Assembly (NCBI GenBank): GCA_030372995.1 | Contig: JAUCPZ010000010.1 | Coordinates: 1-46,724 of the forward strand | Direction: 5' to 3' | DNA: 46,724 bases | Source of the DNA: Dehalococcoidia bacterium | GTDB lineage: Bacteria; Chloroflexota; Dehalococcoidia; UBA2247; RBG-13-53-26 | Shown here: positions 7,376 through 15,988 of the stretch, piece after piece | Layout of the letters: each line of letters begins with the position of its first letter | Numbering within the stretch: position 1 is the stretch's first letter | Notes under the pieces: model-generated | What the model was told of the DNA's origin: nothing | Databases searched by the model: none | What the model saw: only the letters and a program-made list of their open reading frames with translations | Made by a program: the position numbers and the translations under genes

Positions 7376-7401
7376 GCCTTAGGCTCCGCCGATGCTATAA
7401 T
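7372..7401 (+). promoter_or_regulatory. gatCA promoter
   Basis: TTGAGC (7372-7377), 18-base spacer, TATAAT (7396-7401), with TGc directly before the -10 (extended -10). The predicted leader to the gatC ATG at 7445 is about 35 bases. Confidence 0.7.
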
Positions 7402-7444
7402 TGCCCTTCAAGCTAAGCCACTGCATTGGGAGAGCCGCACCGAA

Positions 7445-7735
7445 ATGAAGCTCAGCCGCGAAGAAGTGAAACATCTCGCGCTCTTGGTCCACCTGGGCCT
7501 GAGCGACGAGGAAGTGGAGAGGCTCCGGGAGCAGCTCTCGAACATTTTGGAGAACTTCGAGATCCTCCAGAAGGTGGACACCACCGGAGTGGAGCCTACG
7601 GCGCACTGCATCGCCCTGGAGAACGTGTTGCGGGATGATGTGCCCGCCCCCTCCCTCCCCACCGACCGGGTGCTGGCCAACGCCCCCGACCGCGAAGAGA
7701 ACTACCTCAGAGTGCGGGCGGTGCTCGAGCAGTAG
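7445..7735 (+). CDS. gatC: Asp/Glu-tRNA amidotransferase subunit C
   Basis: A 96-residue GatC that wraps around GatA and helps fold the heterotrimeric GatCAB, which converts Glu-tRNA(Gln) and/or Asp-tRNA(Asn) to the amide form. The family pattern is clear: [21 protein letters not shown], then [28 protein letters not shown] and a C-terminal [10 protein letters not shown]. Length is normal. The stop is 2 bp before the gatA ATG. gatB is not in the window, so it must be encoded elsewhere. Confidence 0.96.
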   Translation: MKLSREEVKHLALLVHLGLSDEEVERLREQLSNILENFEILQKVDTTGVEPTAHCIALENVLRDDVPAPSLPTDRVLANAPDREENYLRVRAVLEQ

Positions 7736-7737
7736 CC

Positions 7738-9195
7738 ATGGATCTCTTCCGGCTCACTGTCCATGAGGCCGCTGACCTGCTGCGGCGCCGCGAGGTATCT
7801 TCACTGGAGCTGACCCAGGCGGCCCTCAACCGCATTTCGAGCGTGGAGAGCAAGGTCCGCGCCTTTGTCACTGTTTGCGAAGACCTGGCTCTGGAGCAGG
7901 CTAAGGCAGCCGACCAGCGGCTGAAAGACGGAGTAGCCACCCCGCTGACCGGGATTCCGGCGCTCATTAAGGACAACATGTGCACCGACGGCGTGCGTAC
8001 TACCTGCAGCTCCAGGATGCTGGAGAACTTCGTGCCCCCCTATGATGCCACGGTGGTGGAGATGCTCAAGGCGGCCGGGATGGTGATGCTGGGCAAGGCT
8101 AACATGGACGAGTTCGCCATGGGCTCCTCCAATGAGCATTCAGCCTTCTTCCCGACGCGCAACCCATGGGATTTGGGGCGCGTGCCCGGCGGAAGCAGCG
8201 GCGGCTCGGCAGTCGCTGTGGCGTCTGACGAGTGCTTCTACTCGCTCGGTTCGGACACCGGTGGCAGCATCCGGCAGCCGGCCGGCTTCTGCAGCGTGGT
8301 GGGACTCAAGCCGACTTACGGCCGTGTGTCCCGGTTTGGCCTGATAGCCTTCGCCAGTTCTCTGGACCAGATCGGACCTTTCACCAAAGACGTCACGGAC
8401 TGCGCCCTGGTAATGAACGCGATCTCAGGGTACGATCCGAGAGACTCGACCTCTTTGCCGCAACCGGTACCAGACTATACCAAGTCACTGGTGCCGGACA
8501 TCAAGGGCCTGCGCCTCGGAGTGCCCAGGGAGTATTTCGTCGCCGGCATGCAGCCGGGCGTCAAGGATATTATGGACGCAGCGCTGGCCAAGTTGCAGGA
8601 ACTGGGAGTCGAGATAGACCTGGATGTCTCCCTGCCCCATACCCCCTATGCTCTGGCGGTGTACTACATCATTGCACCCTCAGAGGCTTCGGCCAACCTG
8701 GCGCGGTACGACGGCGTGAAGTACGGCTTCTCAGTGAAGGATGCTTCAAGCATGTGGGACGCCATGGAGAAGACCAAGCAGCACGGCTTCGGTCCTGAGG
8801 TGAAGCGGCGCATCATGCTGGGGACCTACGCGCTGTCCTCCGGCTACTATGATGCCTATTACCTGAAGGCGCAGAAGGTCCGCACGCTGATCCGCCGGGA
8901 GTTCGATCGGGCGTTCGAGAAGTACGATGCCCTGGTGACTGCAACTTCGCCAACCGTGCCGTTCAAGATTGGCGAGAAGATGGACGATCCGATGCAGATG
9001 TACCTCAGCGATATCTGCACGTTGCCCATGAACGTGGCGGGAATCCCGGGAATATCGGTCCCGGCCGGCTTCGTGGACGGCCTGCCAGTCGGTCTCCAGA
9101 TAGTCGGCAAGCCGCTCAGCGAAGAGACGCTCCTGCGGGTGGCATATGCCTTTGAGCAATCGACCGAGTGGCACAAGAGGAAGCCGCCACTGTAG
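7738..9195 (+). CDS. gatA: Asp/Glu-tRNA amidotransferase subunit A (amidase)
   Basis: A 485-residue amidase that releases ammonia from glutamine for the GatB reaction. The amidase-signature catalytic triad is visible: Lys in [13 protein letters not shown], cis-Ser in [14 protein letters not shown], and the nucleophile Ser in [14 protein letters not shown]. The C-terminal region ([40 protein letters not shown]) is typical of GatA. Full length. It is translationally close to gatC. A three-hairpin repeat follows the gene. Confidence 0.97.
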   Translation: MDLFRLTVHEAADLLRRREVSSLELTQAALNRISSVESKVRAFVTVCEDLALEQAKAADQRLKDGVATPLTGIPALIKDNMCTDGVRTTCSSRMLENFVPPYDATVVEMLKAAGMVMLGKANMDEFAMGSSNEHSAFFPTRNPWDLGRVPGGSSGGSAVAVASDECFYSLGSDTGGSIRQPAGFCSVVGLKPTYGRVSRFGLIAFASSLDQIGPFTKDVTDCALVMNAISGYDPRDSTSLPQPVPDYTKSLVPDIKGLRLGVPREYFVAGMQPGVKDIMDAALAKLQELGVEIDLDVSLPHTPYALAVYYIIAPSEASANLARYDGVKYGFSVKDASSMWDAMEKTKQHGFGPEVKRRIMLGTYALSSGYYDAYYLKAQKVRTLIRREFDRAFEKYDALVTATSPTVPFKIGEKMDDPMQMYLSDICTLPMNVAGIPGISVPAGFVDGLPVGLQIVGKPLSEETLLRVAYAFEQSTEWHKRKPPL

Positions 9196-9263
9196 GGTGC
9201 GAAGCGTGTTAGGGGACGAGCCACGTGGGACAATTCCCACCGGGTCGGCAGTCTGAAATAGTA

Positions 9264-9360
9264 GAAGAGGTGCAGGAGGTTTCCTCCTGCCGGGAGTCTG
9301 GGGGGTTTCCCCCCAACCCTATTCTTCTCCCCCCAAGATTGGGGGACACAGGGGGTTGAC
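9264..9360. repeat. Three-hairpin intergenic repeat, copy B
   Basis: Second copy of the element at 6792-6881, between gatA and the operon starting at 9364. Hairpins: GCAGGAGG-ttt-CCTCCTGC (9272-9290), TGGGGGG-ttt-CCCCCCA (9299-9315), and CCCCCAA-ga-TTGGGGG (9330-9345). Hairpin 3 and the end (GGGGGAC...GGTTGAC) are nearly unchanged, while hairpins 1 and 2 vary with pairing preserved. The element ends four bases before the start codon at 9364, so it supplies that gene's ribosome-binding region (AGGGGG). Confidence 0.75.
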
Positions 9361-9363
9361 CAG

Positions 9364-9843
9364 ATGCAAAACCAGGATGTCCTGAAGATCATCGACGGGC
9401 TCTGCACGAGGCTGCAGGAGGCCGAGCTGGGTGAATGCGATGACGAGAAGGATCTCGTCGCTGAAGTCGGCAGTGTGGTGGAGGATTTCATAGACGTGGA
9501 ACTGGGCGAGTTCGGTGCTGTCTGGATGCGCGGCAAGGACAAGGGCAAGATCATCTCAGTCTGGGCCTATGGCGCGGACTTCTGGCCGGACATCGCCGTG
9601 GAGGTGAGAGGGCTGCCGACGGTGGCCATCACGGTCAGGCTGGCCCGCCGGGACGATGATCTGGCGGAGGTGCTGGCCTCAGCGGTCGGCAGTTCAGTGA
9701 TACACTCGGTCCAATACTCCTACGCCGTGCCGTTTGTCCTTGATCGGACAAATAGCGATACGCGGCAGCACTGGTTCGACGGTGAGATTGAGGAGCGGCT
9801 CTGGGCGGATCACCGGGTCAGCTTGGTGGTCAGGCAGCAGTAG
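9364..9843 (+). CDS. Hypothetical protein, first gene of an oxidoreductase operon
   Basis: A 159-residue soluble acidic protein that I do not recognise. The N-terminal ~50 residues are helical and very acidic (EAELGECDDEKDLVAEVG); the middle looks like beta strands (GKIISVWAYGADFWPDIAVEV); one Cys only. No signal peptide or membrane helix. It is placed 18 bp before the FAD oxidoreductase and reads in the same operon. The start codon immediately follows repeat copy B. The function is open. Confidence 0.6.
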   Translation: MQNQDVLKIIDGLCTRLQEAELGECDDEKDLVAEVGSVVEDFIDVELGEFGAVWMRGKDKGKIISVWAYGADFWPDIAVEVRGLPTVAITVRLARRDDDLAEVLASAVGSSVIHSVQYSYAVPFVLDRTNSDTRQHWFDGEIEERLWADHRVSLVVRQQ

Positions 9844-9861
9844 ACTCTCCGGGGAGGCAGT

Positions 9862-11166
9862 ATGACGAAACAAGGCACATACGACGTCGTTGTGGTCGGC
9901 GCTGGCTTCGGGGGGCTTTGCTCTGCTGCCCTGCTGACACACTATGGCTACAAGACGCTGGTGGTGGAGAAGTTGCCCTTTGTCGGCGGCCGCGCCTCCT
10001 CGGTAAGCTACAAGGGCTTCACCTTGCCCACGGGCGCGCTCTACGTGGAAACCCATGGGGCGGTGGATAAGCTCTTCCAGGAAGTGGGGGCGGCCTTCCC
10101 AGTGCGCGATTTCCCGATTCAGCTCTGCTTCCGGATGGGTGGTAAAGACTATCCCATGCCTCTCAAGGGCGGGCTGAAGACCGTCATCTCCCACTTCGCC
10201 AGCGAGGCGGAGACGGCCAGGATCATGGGCGCTATCCGCCGCGCTTTCACCTGGCAAGAACCCTCAAGCTCCATCTCGATCAGGGACTGGTTCCGCCAGT
10301 ACACTCAGAATGACAAGGTCCTGGCAATATTCCGCGGCATGTGCAACTACCAGTGCGTCAACTTCTCAGACATGCCGGCGGCTGAATTCATCCGGCAACT
10401 CAAGTTCGCCGGCACCGCGGGCGCCGACCCGCGCGGGTTCCGGGCATTCATGGAGGAGCTAGTCAAGGTCATCAAGGCCAAGGGTGGTGACGTATGGACC
10501 GGCTGCCGGGTGAAGCGCATTCTTGCCGCCGATGAGGTGGCCAGGGGAGTGGTGGTAAACATGGCCGGCGAGGGCGAGACCGAGATTCGAACCAAGGTCG
10601 TCGTCAGCGACGTCGGCCCGCACGGGACGGTGGAACTGACCGGGAGCGAGCACTTCGAGAAGGGCTATCTGAAAGAGGTGAAGGAAAGAGTGAGACCGCT
10701 GGCGTACATGTGCCTGGAGATCGCCAGCGAAAGGCCGCTGGTTGATTTCCGCGGGGTGGTGGTGGTGCCTGAGGGGCGGCGCCAGATGACCATGATGACC
10801 ACCACCCTTGTCTATCCGGAGTATGCGCCGCCGGGCAAGCACCTGCTTCAGGCCTGGGCGGCGCCGGAATCGTCGTTCCTGCCGCTGGATACGAAGAAGG
10901 AACTCGACCTCATGGTGCAGGACGTCAGGGAGGCCATTCCCGGCTTTGACCGCGATGCAGAGATTCTGCATGCCAGCTATTGGCAGAAGGAGTGGCCGAT
11001 GTACCGGGCGCTGCCGGGGAGGCTGGGCCAGAAGACCTCGGTGGAGAACCTGTATAACGTTGGCGACGGAGTGATGCCGCTGGTTCCGCTGGGGCTGCCG
11101 GGTTGTGCGGCATCGGCACGAATCGTGGTGGACGACATCAAGCAGCGGGTGAAGCCTGCCGCCTGA
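9862..11166 (+). CDS. FAD-dependent NAD(P)-binding oxidoreductase (phytoene desaturase/amine oxidase-like)
   Basis: A 434-residue flavoprotein. The N-terminal dinucleotide-binding motif VVVVGAGFGGLCSA (residues ~9-22) and the VVEKLPFVGGRASS continuation are those of the crtI/phytoene-desaturase and protoporphyrinogen-oxidase superfamily. The C-terminal NLYNVGDGVMPLVPLGLPGCAASARIV is the matching FAD-contact segment. The actual substrate is unknown. No carotenoid genes are nearby, and the partner gene is a ferredoxin, so an electron-transfer role with the next protein is more likely than carotenoid synthesis. The ribosome site GGGGAGG is good. Spacing to the ferredoxin is 20 bp. Confidence 0.85.
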   Translation: MTKQGTYDVVVVGAGFGGLCSAALLTHYGYKTLVVEKLPFVGGRASSVSYKGFTLPTGALYVETHGAVDKLFQEVGAAFPVRDFPIQLCFRMGGKDYPMPLKGGLKTVISHFASEAETARIMGAIRRAFTWQEPSSSISIRDWFRQYTQNDKVLAIFRGMCNYQCVNFSDMPAAEFIRQLKFAGTAGADPRGFRAFMEELVKVIKAKGGDVWTGCRVKRILAADEVARGVVVNMAGEGETEIRTKVVVSDVGPHGTVELTGSEHFEKGYLKEVKERVRPLAYMCLEIASERPLVDFRGVVVVPEGRRQMTMMTTTLVYPEYAPPGKHLLQAWAAPESSFLPLDTKKELDLMVQDVREAIPGFDRDAEILHASYWQKEWPMYRALPGRLGQKTSVENLYNVGDGVMPLVPLGLPGCAASARIVVDDIKQRVKPAA

Positions 11167-11186
11167 TGTGCTGAAGGAGGGAGTTC

Positions 11187-11369
11187 ATGCTGGTGGTAAA
11201 CGAAGACAAGTGCGTCGGCTGCGGGCTGTGCGTCAGTTCCTGCCCCAGGGACGCTTTGAGCGCATGGGGACTGTGTCACGTGGACGCGGACAAGTGCAAC
11301 GAGTGTCTCGTTTGTGTTGACTACTGCCCGGTGGATGCCCTGATAGTGCGGGAGGAGGCCCGAGCGTGA
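11187..11369 (+). CDS. 2[4Fe-4S] ferredoxin
   Basis: A 60-residue bacterial-type ferredoxin with two CxxCxxCxxxCP motifs: CVGCGLCVSSCP (residues ~9-20) and CNECLVCVDYCP (~37-48). It carries low-potential electrons in the cytoplasm. The ribosome site GAAGGAGGG is strong. Its position right after the FAD oxidoreductase suggests the two work together. Its 3' end overlaps the next gene by four bases (GTGA). Confidence 0.93.
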   Translation: MLVVNEDKCVGCGLCVSSCPRDALSAWGLCHVDADKCNECLVCVDYCPVDALIVREEARA

Positions 11370-11602
11370 GGTCGGCGCAGGTGATGTGCTATTCCGGCTG
11401 CAAGTACGCCGACCGCCCCGTGTCGTTCACGCTCGACGGTATTACCTACGCGGTGGAGCGCGTCGAAAAGGAATGGCAGGAGCCTGGCACGAGGCACTTC
11501 AGGGTTTGCACGAGGGAGAAGACGCGTGCTCATCTCTGCTATAATGAACGCCACTGCGCCTGGTCGGTGAGCGACATCAGCGGAAAGGAGCCCGGACAAT
11601 GA
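11366..11602 (+). CDS. Small DUF6504-like beta-barrel protein
   Basis: A 78-residue protein starting at GTG inside the end of the ferredoxin gene (GTGA overlap), with GGGAGGAGG upstream. The pattern YADRPVSFTLDGITYAVERVEKEWQEPG...FRVCT...LCYNERHCAWSV resembles small one-domain proteins of the DUF6504 type (a beta strand, a W-x-E loop, then two strands). Five cysteines (8, 12, 48, 58, 64) are present and could bind metal, but they do not form a known motif. It overlaps the Lrp gene by four bases (ATGA). The role is unknown. Confidence 0.6.
   Translation: MRSAQVMCYSGCKYADRPVSFTLDGITYAVERVEKEWQEPGTRHFRVCTREKTRAHLCYNERHCAWSVSDISGKEPGQ
11537..11545 (+). promoter_or_regulatory. Possible internal extended -10 promoter ahead of the Lrp gene
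   Basis: TGCTATAAT within the small gene at 11366, 54 bases before the Lrp start. The -35 is poor. It matches the extended -10 form of other promoters in this window and could allow independent expression of the Lrp-aminotransferase pair. Confidence 0.4.
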
Positions 11603-12075
11603 GGAAGGTCTACGAGATACTGGAAAACGACGCGCGACTGACGCCGAAGCAGGTGGCCACCATGACCGGTCTCCCGGAGGCCAAGGTCAAGAAGATAATT
11701 GCCGAGGCTGAGAAGGAGAGGATCATCGTCAAGTACAAGACGATGATCAACTGGGAGAAGGCGGGTGACGACCGCGTCTGGGCCATGATCGAGGTGAAGA
11801 TGCAGCCCCAGAAGGACGTTGGGTTCGACTCTCTGGCGCAGCGCATCTACCGTTTCCCCCAGGTCCGCACGCTCTACCTGGTGTCAGGCACGTATGACCT
11901 TGCGGTGTTCGTGGTGGGGAAGACGGTGCAGGAGGTGGGGCTATTTGTCTCCCAGAAGTTGGCCCCGTTGGAGGGCGTTCAGGGGACCGTCACCCATTTT
12001 CTGTTGAAGCGCTACAAGGAAGATGGCGAGATATTGAGTGCTGGCGGGGACGACAGGCGCCAGCCGATAAGCTAG
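11599..12075 (+). CDS. Lrp/AsnC-family transcriptional regulator
   Basis: A 158-residue regulator. Residues 1-60 form the winged helix-turn-helix (ILENDARLTPKQVATMTGLPEAKVKKIIAEAEKERIIVKYKTMINW). Residues ~65-145 form the RAM ligand-binding and oligomerisation domain (VWAMIEVKMQP, VRTLYLVSGTYDLAVFVVGKT, VTHFLLKRYKEDG). Members bind amino acids or related effectors. It is followed 4 bp later by an aminotransferase, a pairing common in Chloroflexota and Firmicutes, so it probably controls that gene or the whole operon. The ATGA overlap with the upstream gene indicates coupling. Confidence 0.92.
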   Translation: MRKVYEILENDARLTPKQVATMTGLPEAKVKKIIAEAEKERIIVKYKTMINWEKAGDDRVWAMIEVKMQPQKDVGFDSLAQRIYRFPQVRTLYLVSGTYDLAVFVVGKTVQEVGLFVSQKLAPLEGVQGTVTHFLLKRYKEDGEILSAGGDDRRQPIS

Positions 12076-12079
12076 ATCT

Positions 12080-13246
12080 ATGAGAAAGTGCACTACCGGC
12101 CGACTGGACAAAGTTCCGCCTTCAGGGATACGGAAGTTCTTTGATCTCATCGCGGGCATGGAGGGGGTCATCTCCATGGGTGTGGGGGAGCCCGACTTCT
12201 CCACGCCGTGGAATATCACCGAGGCCGCGATCCGTTCCCTGGAGCAGGGTTTCACCATGTACACGTCCAACGCGGGCATGCCCGAGCTGCGCAAGGAGCT
12301 TTCGGCGTACCTCAAGCGGACATATGGCCTTGAATATGATCCCAACACCGAACTGCTGATCACCAATGGCGTCAGCGAGGGCCTGGATCTCGCCGTGAGG
12401 GCCATCCTGGATCCCGGTGATGAGGTTATCATGCCCGATCCGGGGTACGTGGCCTATCCGGCCACCGTGTTGCTGGCTGACGGGGTGCCGGTGCAGGTCC
12501 CCACGTACTGCGAGAATGGTTTCAGGTTGTCGGGGAATGATGTTAGAGACGCCGTCACCGGCAGGACTAAGGCTATTCTGATTGGCTACCCGGCGAATCC
12601 CACCGGTGCCGTGATGGAGATGGACAGGCTGGCCGAGATAGCCGAGGTGGCGCAGAAGCGGCGGCTGCTGGTCATCTCCGACGAGATCTACAGCCTGCTG
12701 GTATATGACATGAAGCCGGCGTGCTTCGCCGCACTGCCTGGCATGAAGGACCATACTATCCTGCTGGGCGGATTCTCCAAGGCGTTCGCCATGACGGGCT
12801 GGCGCATCGGCTACGCGGCGGCGCGGCGGGAGATCATCGCAGGGATGACCAAGATTCACCAGTACACGGCGCTCTCCTCCCCCACCATGGGCCAAGTGGC
12901 CGCCCTGGAAGCACTGAGGTCGGGGGAGGCGGAAGCACAGAAGATGATCGAAGAGTACGACCGGCGGCGCCGTGTCATCGTGAAGGGGCTGAACGACATC
13001 GGCCTGAGCTGCTTCGAGCCAAAGGGAGCCTTCTATGCGTTCCCCTCCATCAAGGTCACCGGCATGACTTCTGAGGAGTTTGCCGAGAGCCTCCTGTTGG
13101 AGGAGAAGGTGGCGGTGGTGCATGGCAATGCCTTTGGTCCGAGCGGGGAGGGGTATGTCCGCTGCTGCTACGCTACGTCGATGCAGAACATCGAAGAGGC
13201 GCTGGAGCGGATGGCGCGGTTCGTGCAGAGGCACCGGCAGGTTTAG
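12080..13246 (+). CDS. Class I/II pyridoxal-phosphate aminotransferase
   Basis: A 388-residue fold-type I aminotransferase of the aspartate-aminotransferase class. Visible active-site features: GEPDFSTP near 36-43, YPANPTG (Asn ~172), SDEIYS (D201, Y204), the PLP lysine in GGFSKAFAMTGWRIG (K234) and the C-terminal YVRCCYATS with the carboxylate-binding Arg. The amino donor cannot be fixed from sequence; close relatives are labelled aspartate, aromatic or PatA-like. It ends the six-gene operon that starts at 9364. There is no good ribosome site, so translation is probably coupled to the Lrp gene. Confidence 0.92.
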   Translation: MRKCTTGRLDKVPPSGIRKFFDLIAGMEGVISMGVGEPDFSTPWNITEAAIRSLEQGFTMYTSNAGMPELRKELSAYLKRTYGLEYDPNTELLITNGVSEGLDLAVRAILDPGDEVIMPDPGYVAYPATVLLADGVPVQVPTYCENGFRLSGNDVRDAVTGRTKAILIGYPANPTGAVMEMDRLAEIAEVAQKRRLLVISDEIYSLLVYDMKPACFAALPGMKDHTILLGGFSKAFAMTGWRIGYAAARREIIAGMTKIHQYTALSSPTMGQVAALEALRSGEAEAQKMIEEYDRRRRVIVKGLNDIGLSCFEPKGAFYAFPSIKVTGMTSEEFAESLLLEEKVAVVHGNAFGPSGEGYVRCCYATSMQNIEEALERMARFVQRHRQV

Positions 13247-13435
13247 GGTCGGCGGGGTCCTTTCCTCCGTATTGCCCCGGCCTTTGTAAGGGTGCGATTC
13301 ATCTATACTCCCGCCGCGGATCAGTTGGATCGCCTGCAGAGGCAACGCATGCGCTGCCTCTACCAAGGGGGTGCGCATCGAAGATACGCCTCAGGCGCAG
13401 AGGCGCGGACTCGAGGGGGTCAGGCGCACCTTCTC

Positions 13436-14260
13436 TCAGGTGGCTTGGAACGGGAGCTCCAACTGCCCCTGGATCAGCTTCAGAAACTGGCCATGCAAGG
13501 CCTCGTTCGCGGCCACGATCACCTGGCTTTCGATCGTGGCCGGCTGCCCCTGCCAGTCGGTGATTCGCCCGCCGGCTTCCTCCACCAGAGAGATGGCAGC
13601 GGCCACATCCCAGGGGTAGAGGCACGGGTGAATGTAGGCATCCAGCCGCCCGCAGGCGACGTAGGTCAGTCCCAGCGCCGCTGACCCCATGAGCCTGTAC
13701 CCGCCCACCTCCGGCCACGGCGCCAGCAGGAAGTTGAGCATGGCCCGGCCCTTTTCGGCATCGTAGCCCAGGTCGACCCCCAGGAAGGCCTCCCTGACTG
13801 CCCGCCTTTTGGCCACGGACATGGGAGCGCCATTCAGGTGGGCGCCATGCCCCTTGACGGCGGTGAAGAGTTCTTTCCTTACGGGGTCATATATGACGCC
13901 CAGCACGACCTCCCGTCCCAGCGCGAGGCCGATGGAGACGCAGATGAAAGGCACGCCATGCACATAGTTATTGGTTCCGTCGAGGGGATCGATGACCCAA
14001 GTGAACCGGGATTCCCTGGCCACGGCCGGCGATTCCTCCGAGACGATGTTGAAATCCGGGTACTCGCTCTGCAGGACCCCGATCACTGTTTTCTCTGCCA
14101 AGACGTCGATGTCCGTCACCAGGTTGGCCCTTCCCTCCTTCTGCCCCAGCTTCAACTGGCCGTACATATGCTTTAAGAGGAGGCTTCCTGCCTCCTCTGC
14201 TGCCCGGGAGGCTACCTCGAGCGCCTCCCGCCCACTTCTGGACAGTGGCAGATGCACCAT
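13436..14260 (-). CDS. suhB: Inositol monophosphatase family protein
   Basis: A 274-residue Mg-dependent phosphatase of the IMPase/SuhB family. Metal sites are clear: the VSEESP glutamate (~74), WVIDPLDGTNNYVHGVPF (the DPLDGT motif, ~87-92) and YPWDVAAAISLVEEAGG (the C-terminal WD motif). Family members act on inositol-1-phosphate, histidinol phosphate, NADP or fructose-1,6-bisphosphate; the sequence does not decide between them. The start overlaps the trpS stop by one base (TGATG), so it is co-translated with trpS. The 189-base gap downstream to the aminotransferase stop contains a stem AGAGGCA...TGCCTCT but no obvious terminator. Confidence 0.9.
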   Translation of the reverse strand: MVHLPLSRSGREALEVASRAAEEAGSLLLKHMYGQLKLGQKEGRANLVTDIDVLAEKTVIGVLQSEYPDFNIVSEESPAVARESRFTWVIDPLDGTNNYVHGVPFICVSIGLALGREVVLGVIYDPVRKELFTAVKGHGAHLNGAPMSVAKRRAVREAFLGVDLGYDAEKGRAMLNFLLAPWPEVGGYRLMGSAALGLTYVACGRLDAYIHPCLYPWDVAAAISLVEEAGGRITDWQGQPATIESQVIVAANEALHGQFLKLIQGQLELPFQAT

Positions 14261-15255
14261 CAGGTGCCCTTCCGCACCAAGTTCATTCTCTCTTTGACTT
14301 CGCGGATAGTCTTTCTCGCGATGGCCTGAGCCCGGCGGGCGCCGTCCGACAGGACCTCATTGACGTACTCTGGCTTGCCCGCGAGTTCGCTGCGCCTCTC
14401 CCTCAGAGGGGCCAAAGCGGCATTGATCTCCTGCGCCAGCAACCTCTTGCACTCCACGCAGCCGATCTTGGCGCTGCGGCATTCCGCTGGGATGCCTTTC
14501 GCCTTGACCGGTTCGAAAGCCTCGTGAAGGTGGAAGATGTTGCATGTCTCCGGGTGCCCCGGATCGCTCTTCCGCTTACGCGCCGGATCGGTGTACGCCG
14601 TCATGATGCGCTGGGCGGTCTCTTCCGCCGTGGCCGCCAGTTCGATGTGGTTATTCAACTGCTTGCTCATCTTCTGCGTGCCATCCAGCCCGACGATCAT
14701 CGGGGCCTGAGTCAATTTCGGCTGCGGTTCCGGAAAGGTGTCGCCGTACAGGCTGTTGAACCGCCGCACGATCTCCCGCGCCAGCTCGAGATGGGGCAAC
14801 TGATCCTCGCCCACCGGAACCACCTCGGCCTTGTAGAGGACGATGTCCGATGTCATTAGGACGGGATAGCCCAGCAGTCCGTAGTTGACGTTGTCCGGTT
14901 GCATCTTGACCTTCTCCTTGAAGGTAGGCACCCTCATGAGCCAACCCAGCGGCGTGCTCATGCTGAGCAGAGTGTGGAGTTCGGTCACCTCCGGGACTTC
15001 GGACTGCACAAAAAGGATGCTCTTCTGTGGATCAAGACCGGCCGCCAGCCAGTCGAGGATCATCTCCTGGACGTTCTGCTGCAGGCCCTGGACGCCCTCG
15101 ATGCCCTGGAGGGTGGTCAGGGCGTGGATGTCGACGATGCAATAGACGCACTCGTATTCGGCCTGGAGACTGACATAATTCTGGATGGCTCCGAGGTAGT
15201 TGCCGATGTGCTGTCTGCCCGTGGGGCGGGCACCGGAGAAGACACGTTTCTTCAT
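14260..15255 (-). CDS. trpS: Tryptophanyl-tRNA synthetase
   Basis: A class Ic synthetase of 331 residues that charges tRNA-Trp. It starts KKRVFSGARPTGRQHIGNYLGA, with the HIGN nucleotide-binding motif, and has the KMSKQLNN loop (KMSKS variant) near residue 190. An ATG exists 10 codons upstream at 15285, but it sits inside the promoter -10 and cannot be transcribed, so 15255 is preferred. An internal CxxC pair (SAKIGCVECKRLL) is the usual TrpRS feature. It has no T-box, unlike the trp operon at 37 kb. Co-transcribed with suhB. Confidence 0.96.
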   Translation of the reverse strand: MKKRVFSGARPTGRQHIGNYLGAIQNYVSLQAEYECVYCIVDIHALTTLQGIEGVQGLQQNVQEMILDWLAAGLDPQKSILFVQSEVPEVTELHTLLSMSTPLGWLMRVPTFKEKVKMQPDNVNYGLLGYPVLMTSDIVLYKAEVVPVGEDQLPHLELAREIVRRFNSLYGDTFPEPQPKLTQAPMIVGLDGTQKMSKQLNNHIELAATAEETAQRIMTAYTDPARKRKSDPGHPETCNIFHLHEAFEPVKAKGIPAECRSAKIGCVECKRLLAQEINAALAPLRERRSELAGKPEYVNEVLSDGARRAQAIARKTIREVKERMNLVRKGT

Positions 15256-15283
15256 CGAATGGCCCGGTTCCTTTGCGCGTTTC

Positions 15284-15312
15284 ATTATAGCATTTCACCG
15301 CGCGCGTCCCAA
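15284..15312 (-). promoter_or_regulatory. trpS-suhB promoter
   Basis: Minus strand: TTGGGA (15312-15307), 17-base spacer, TATAAT (15289-15284), with TGc before the -10. The expected start point is near 15277, giving a leader of about 20 bases to the ATG at 15255. Confidence 0.75.
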
Positions 15313-15452
15313 CCCGCCGCTGGCTCGAGAGATGTATTCATTTTGTGACAAAAGCGAGGACCCAAGAGAGGCGCACGCAACAAATGTGTAATAGGATTTC
15401 CCCGGGACTGCGGTCCTCTACGAGTGACGACACTAGGGCAGAGGAGGTATTG

Positions 15453-15908
15453 ATGAACGCGCTTCTGGGGATAGACAGGATTGCCGAGGCTACTCCGTGG
15501 CTGGTGGAAACCAGCCCGTGGAGGGAAGACCCGCTAGCCATAGAGGAGACCGTGCGGGGATTCTTTGAAGCGTTCAACAGTATGCAGTATGACAGATGCT
15601 TGAGCTACGTCGCCATGAACATGGGCGGCGAGCGGGAAAGGCTGGTCGGCCTGTTGAGGCTGGCCCGCTACTTTAGCGGAACGGTAGAGGTGCAGCGGGT
15701 GGCCAACATCACCATAGCTGATTCTCAAGCCAGCGCCACTGTCAACGCCATGGTTCGCAGCGAAGCTACCAAAGAGGAAGTGAAGCTGGTGAAGACGGGC
15801 ACCGGGTGGAAGCTGCTTTGGGACGGCGCGCCGACCCACAAGGTCATCAGCAAGCTGGACGGCAACGGCAAGACCGACGGCAAGTCTGGCAGGAAGGCCA
15901 GGAAGTAG
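15453..15908 (+). CDS. NTF2-like / DUF4878-type hypothetical protein
   Basis: A 151-residue soluble protein. The middle (IEETVRGFFEAFNSMQYDRCLSYVAMNMGGERERLVGLL, then VANITIADSQASATVNAMV, then EVKLVKTGTGWKLLWDG) has the helix-helix-strand order of NTF2-like domains, a cone-shaped fold with many roles. The C-terminal 20 residues are Lys/Gly-rich. The start at 15453 is preceded by GAGGAGG five bases away; the frame is open from 15345 but upstream codons have no ribosome site. Followed by a clear terminator at 15942. Confidence 0.65.
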   Translation: MNALLGIDRIAEATPWLVETSPWREDPLAIEETVRGFFEAFNSMQYDRCLSYVAMNMGGERERLVGLLRLARYFSGTVEVQRVANITIADSQASATVNAMVRSEATKEEVKLVKTGTGWKLLWDGAPTHKVISKLDGNGKTDGKSGRKARK

Positions 15909-15941
15909 CCTCAGGCCCCCGGGTATTCGAAGCGTACATAG

Positions 15942-15975
15942 GCCCCCGCCCCGTGGAGCGGGGGCTTTCTGTTTG
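15942..15975 (+). terminator. Intrinsic terminator after the NTF2-like gene
   Basis: GCCCCCGC (15942-15949), eight-base loop, GCGGGGGC (15958-15965), then TTTCTGTTTGT. It also lies just past the stop of the convergent MFS gene. Confidence 0.75.
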
Positions 15976-15988
15976 TCCGGTGTGTCAG

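Noticed and set aside
12122..13378. 418-codon open frame on the minus strand opposite the aminotransferase
   Set aside because: The plus strand encodes a complete aminotransferase with its PLP lysine; the antisense frame is His/Gln/Gly-rich noise caused by high GC content.
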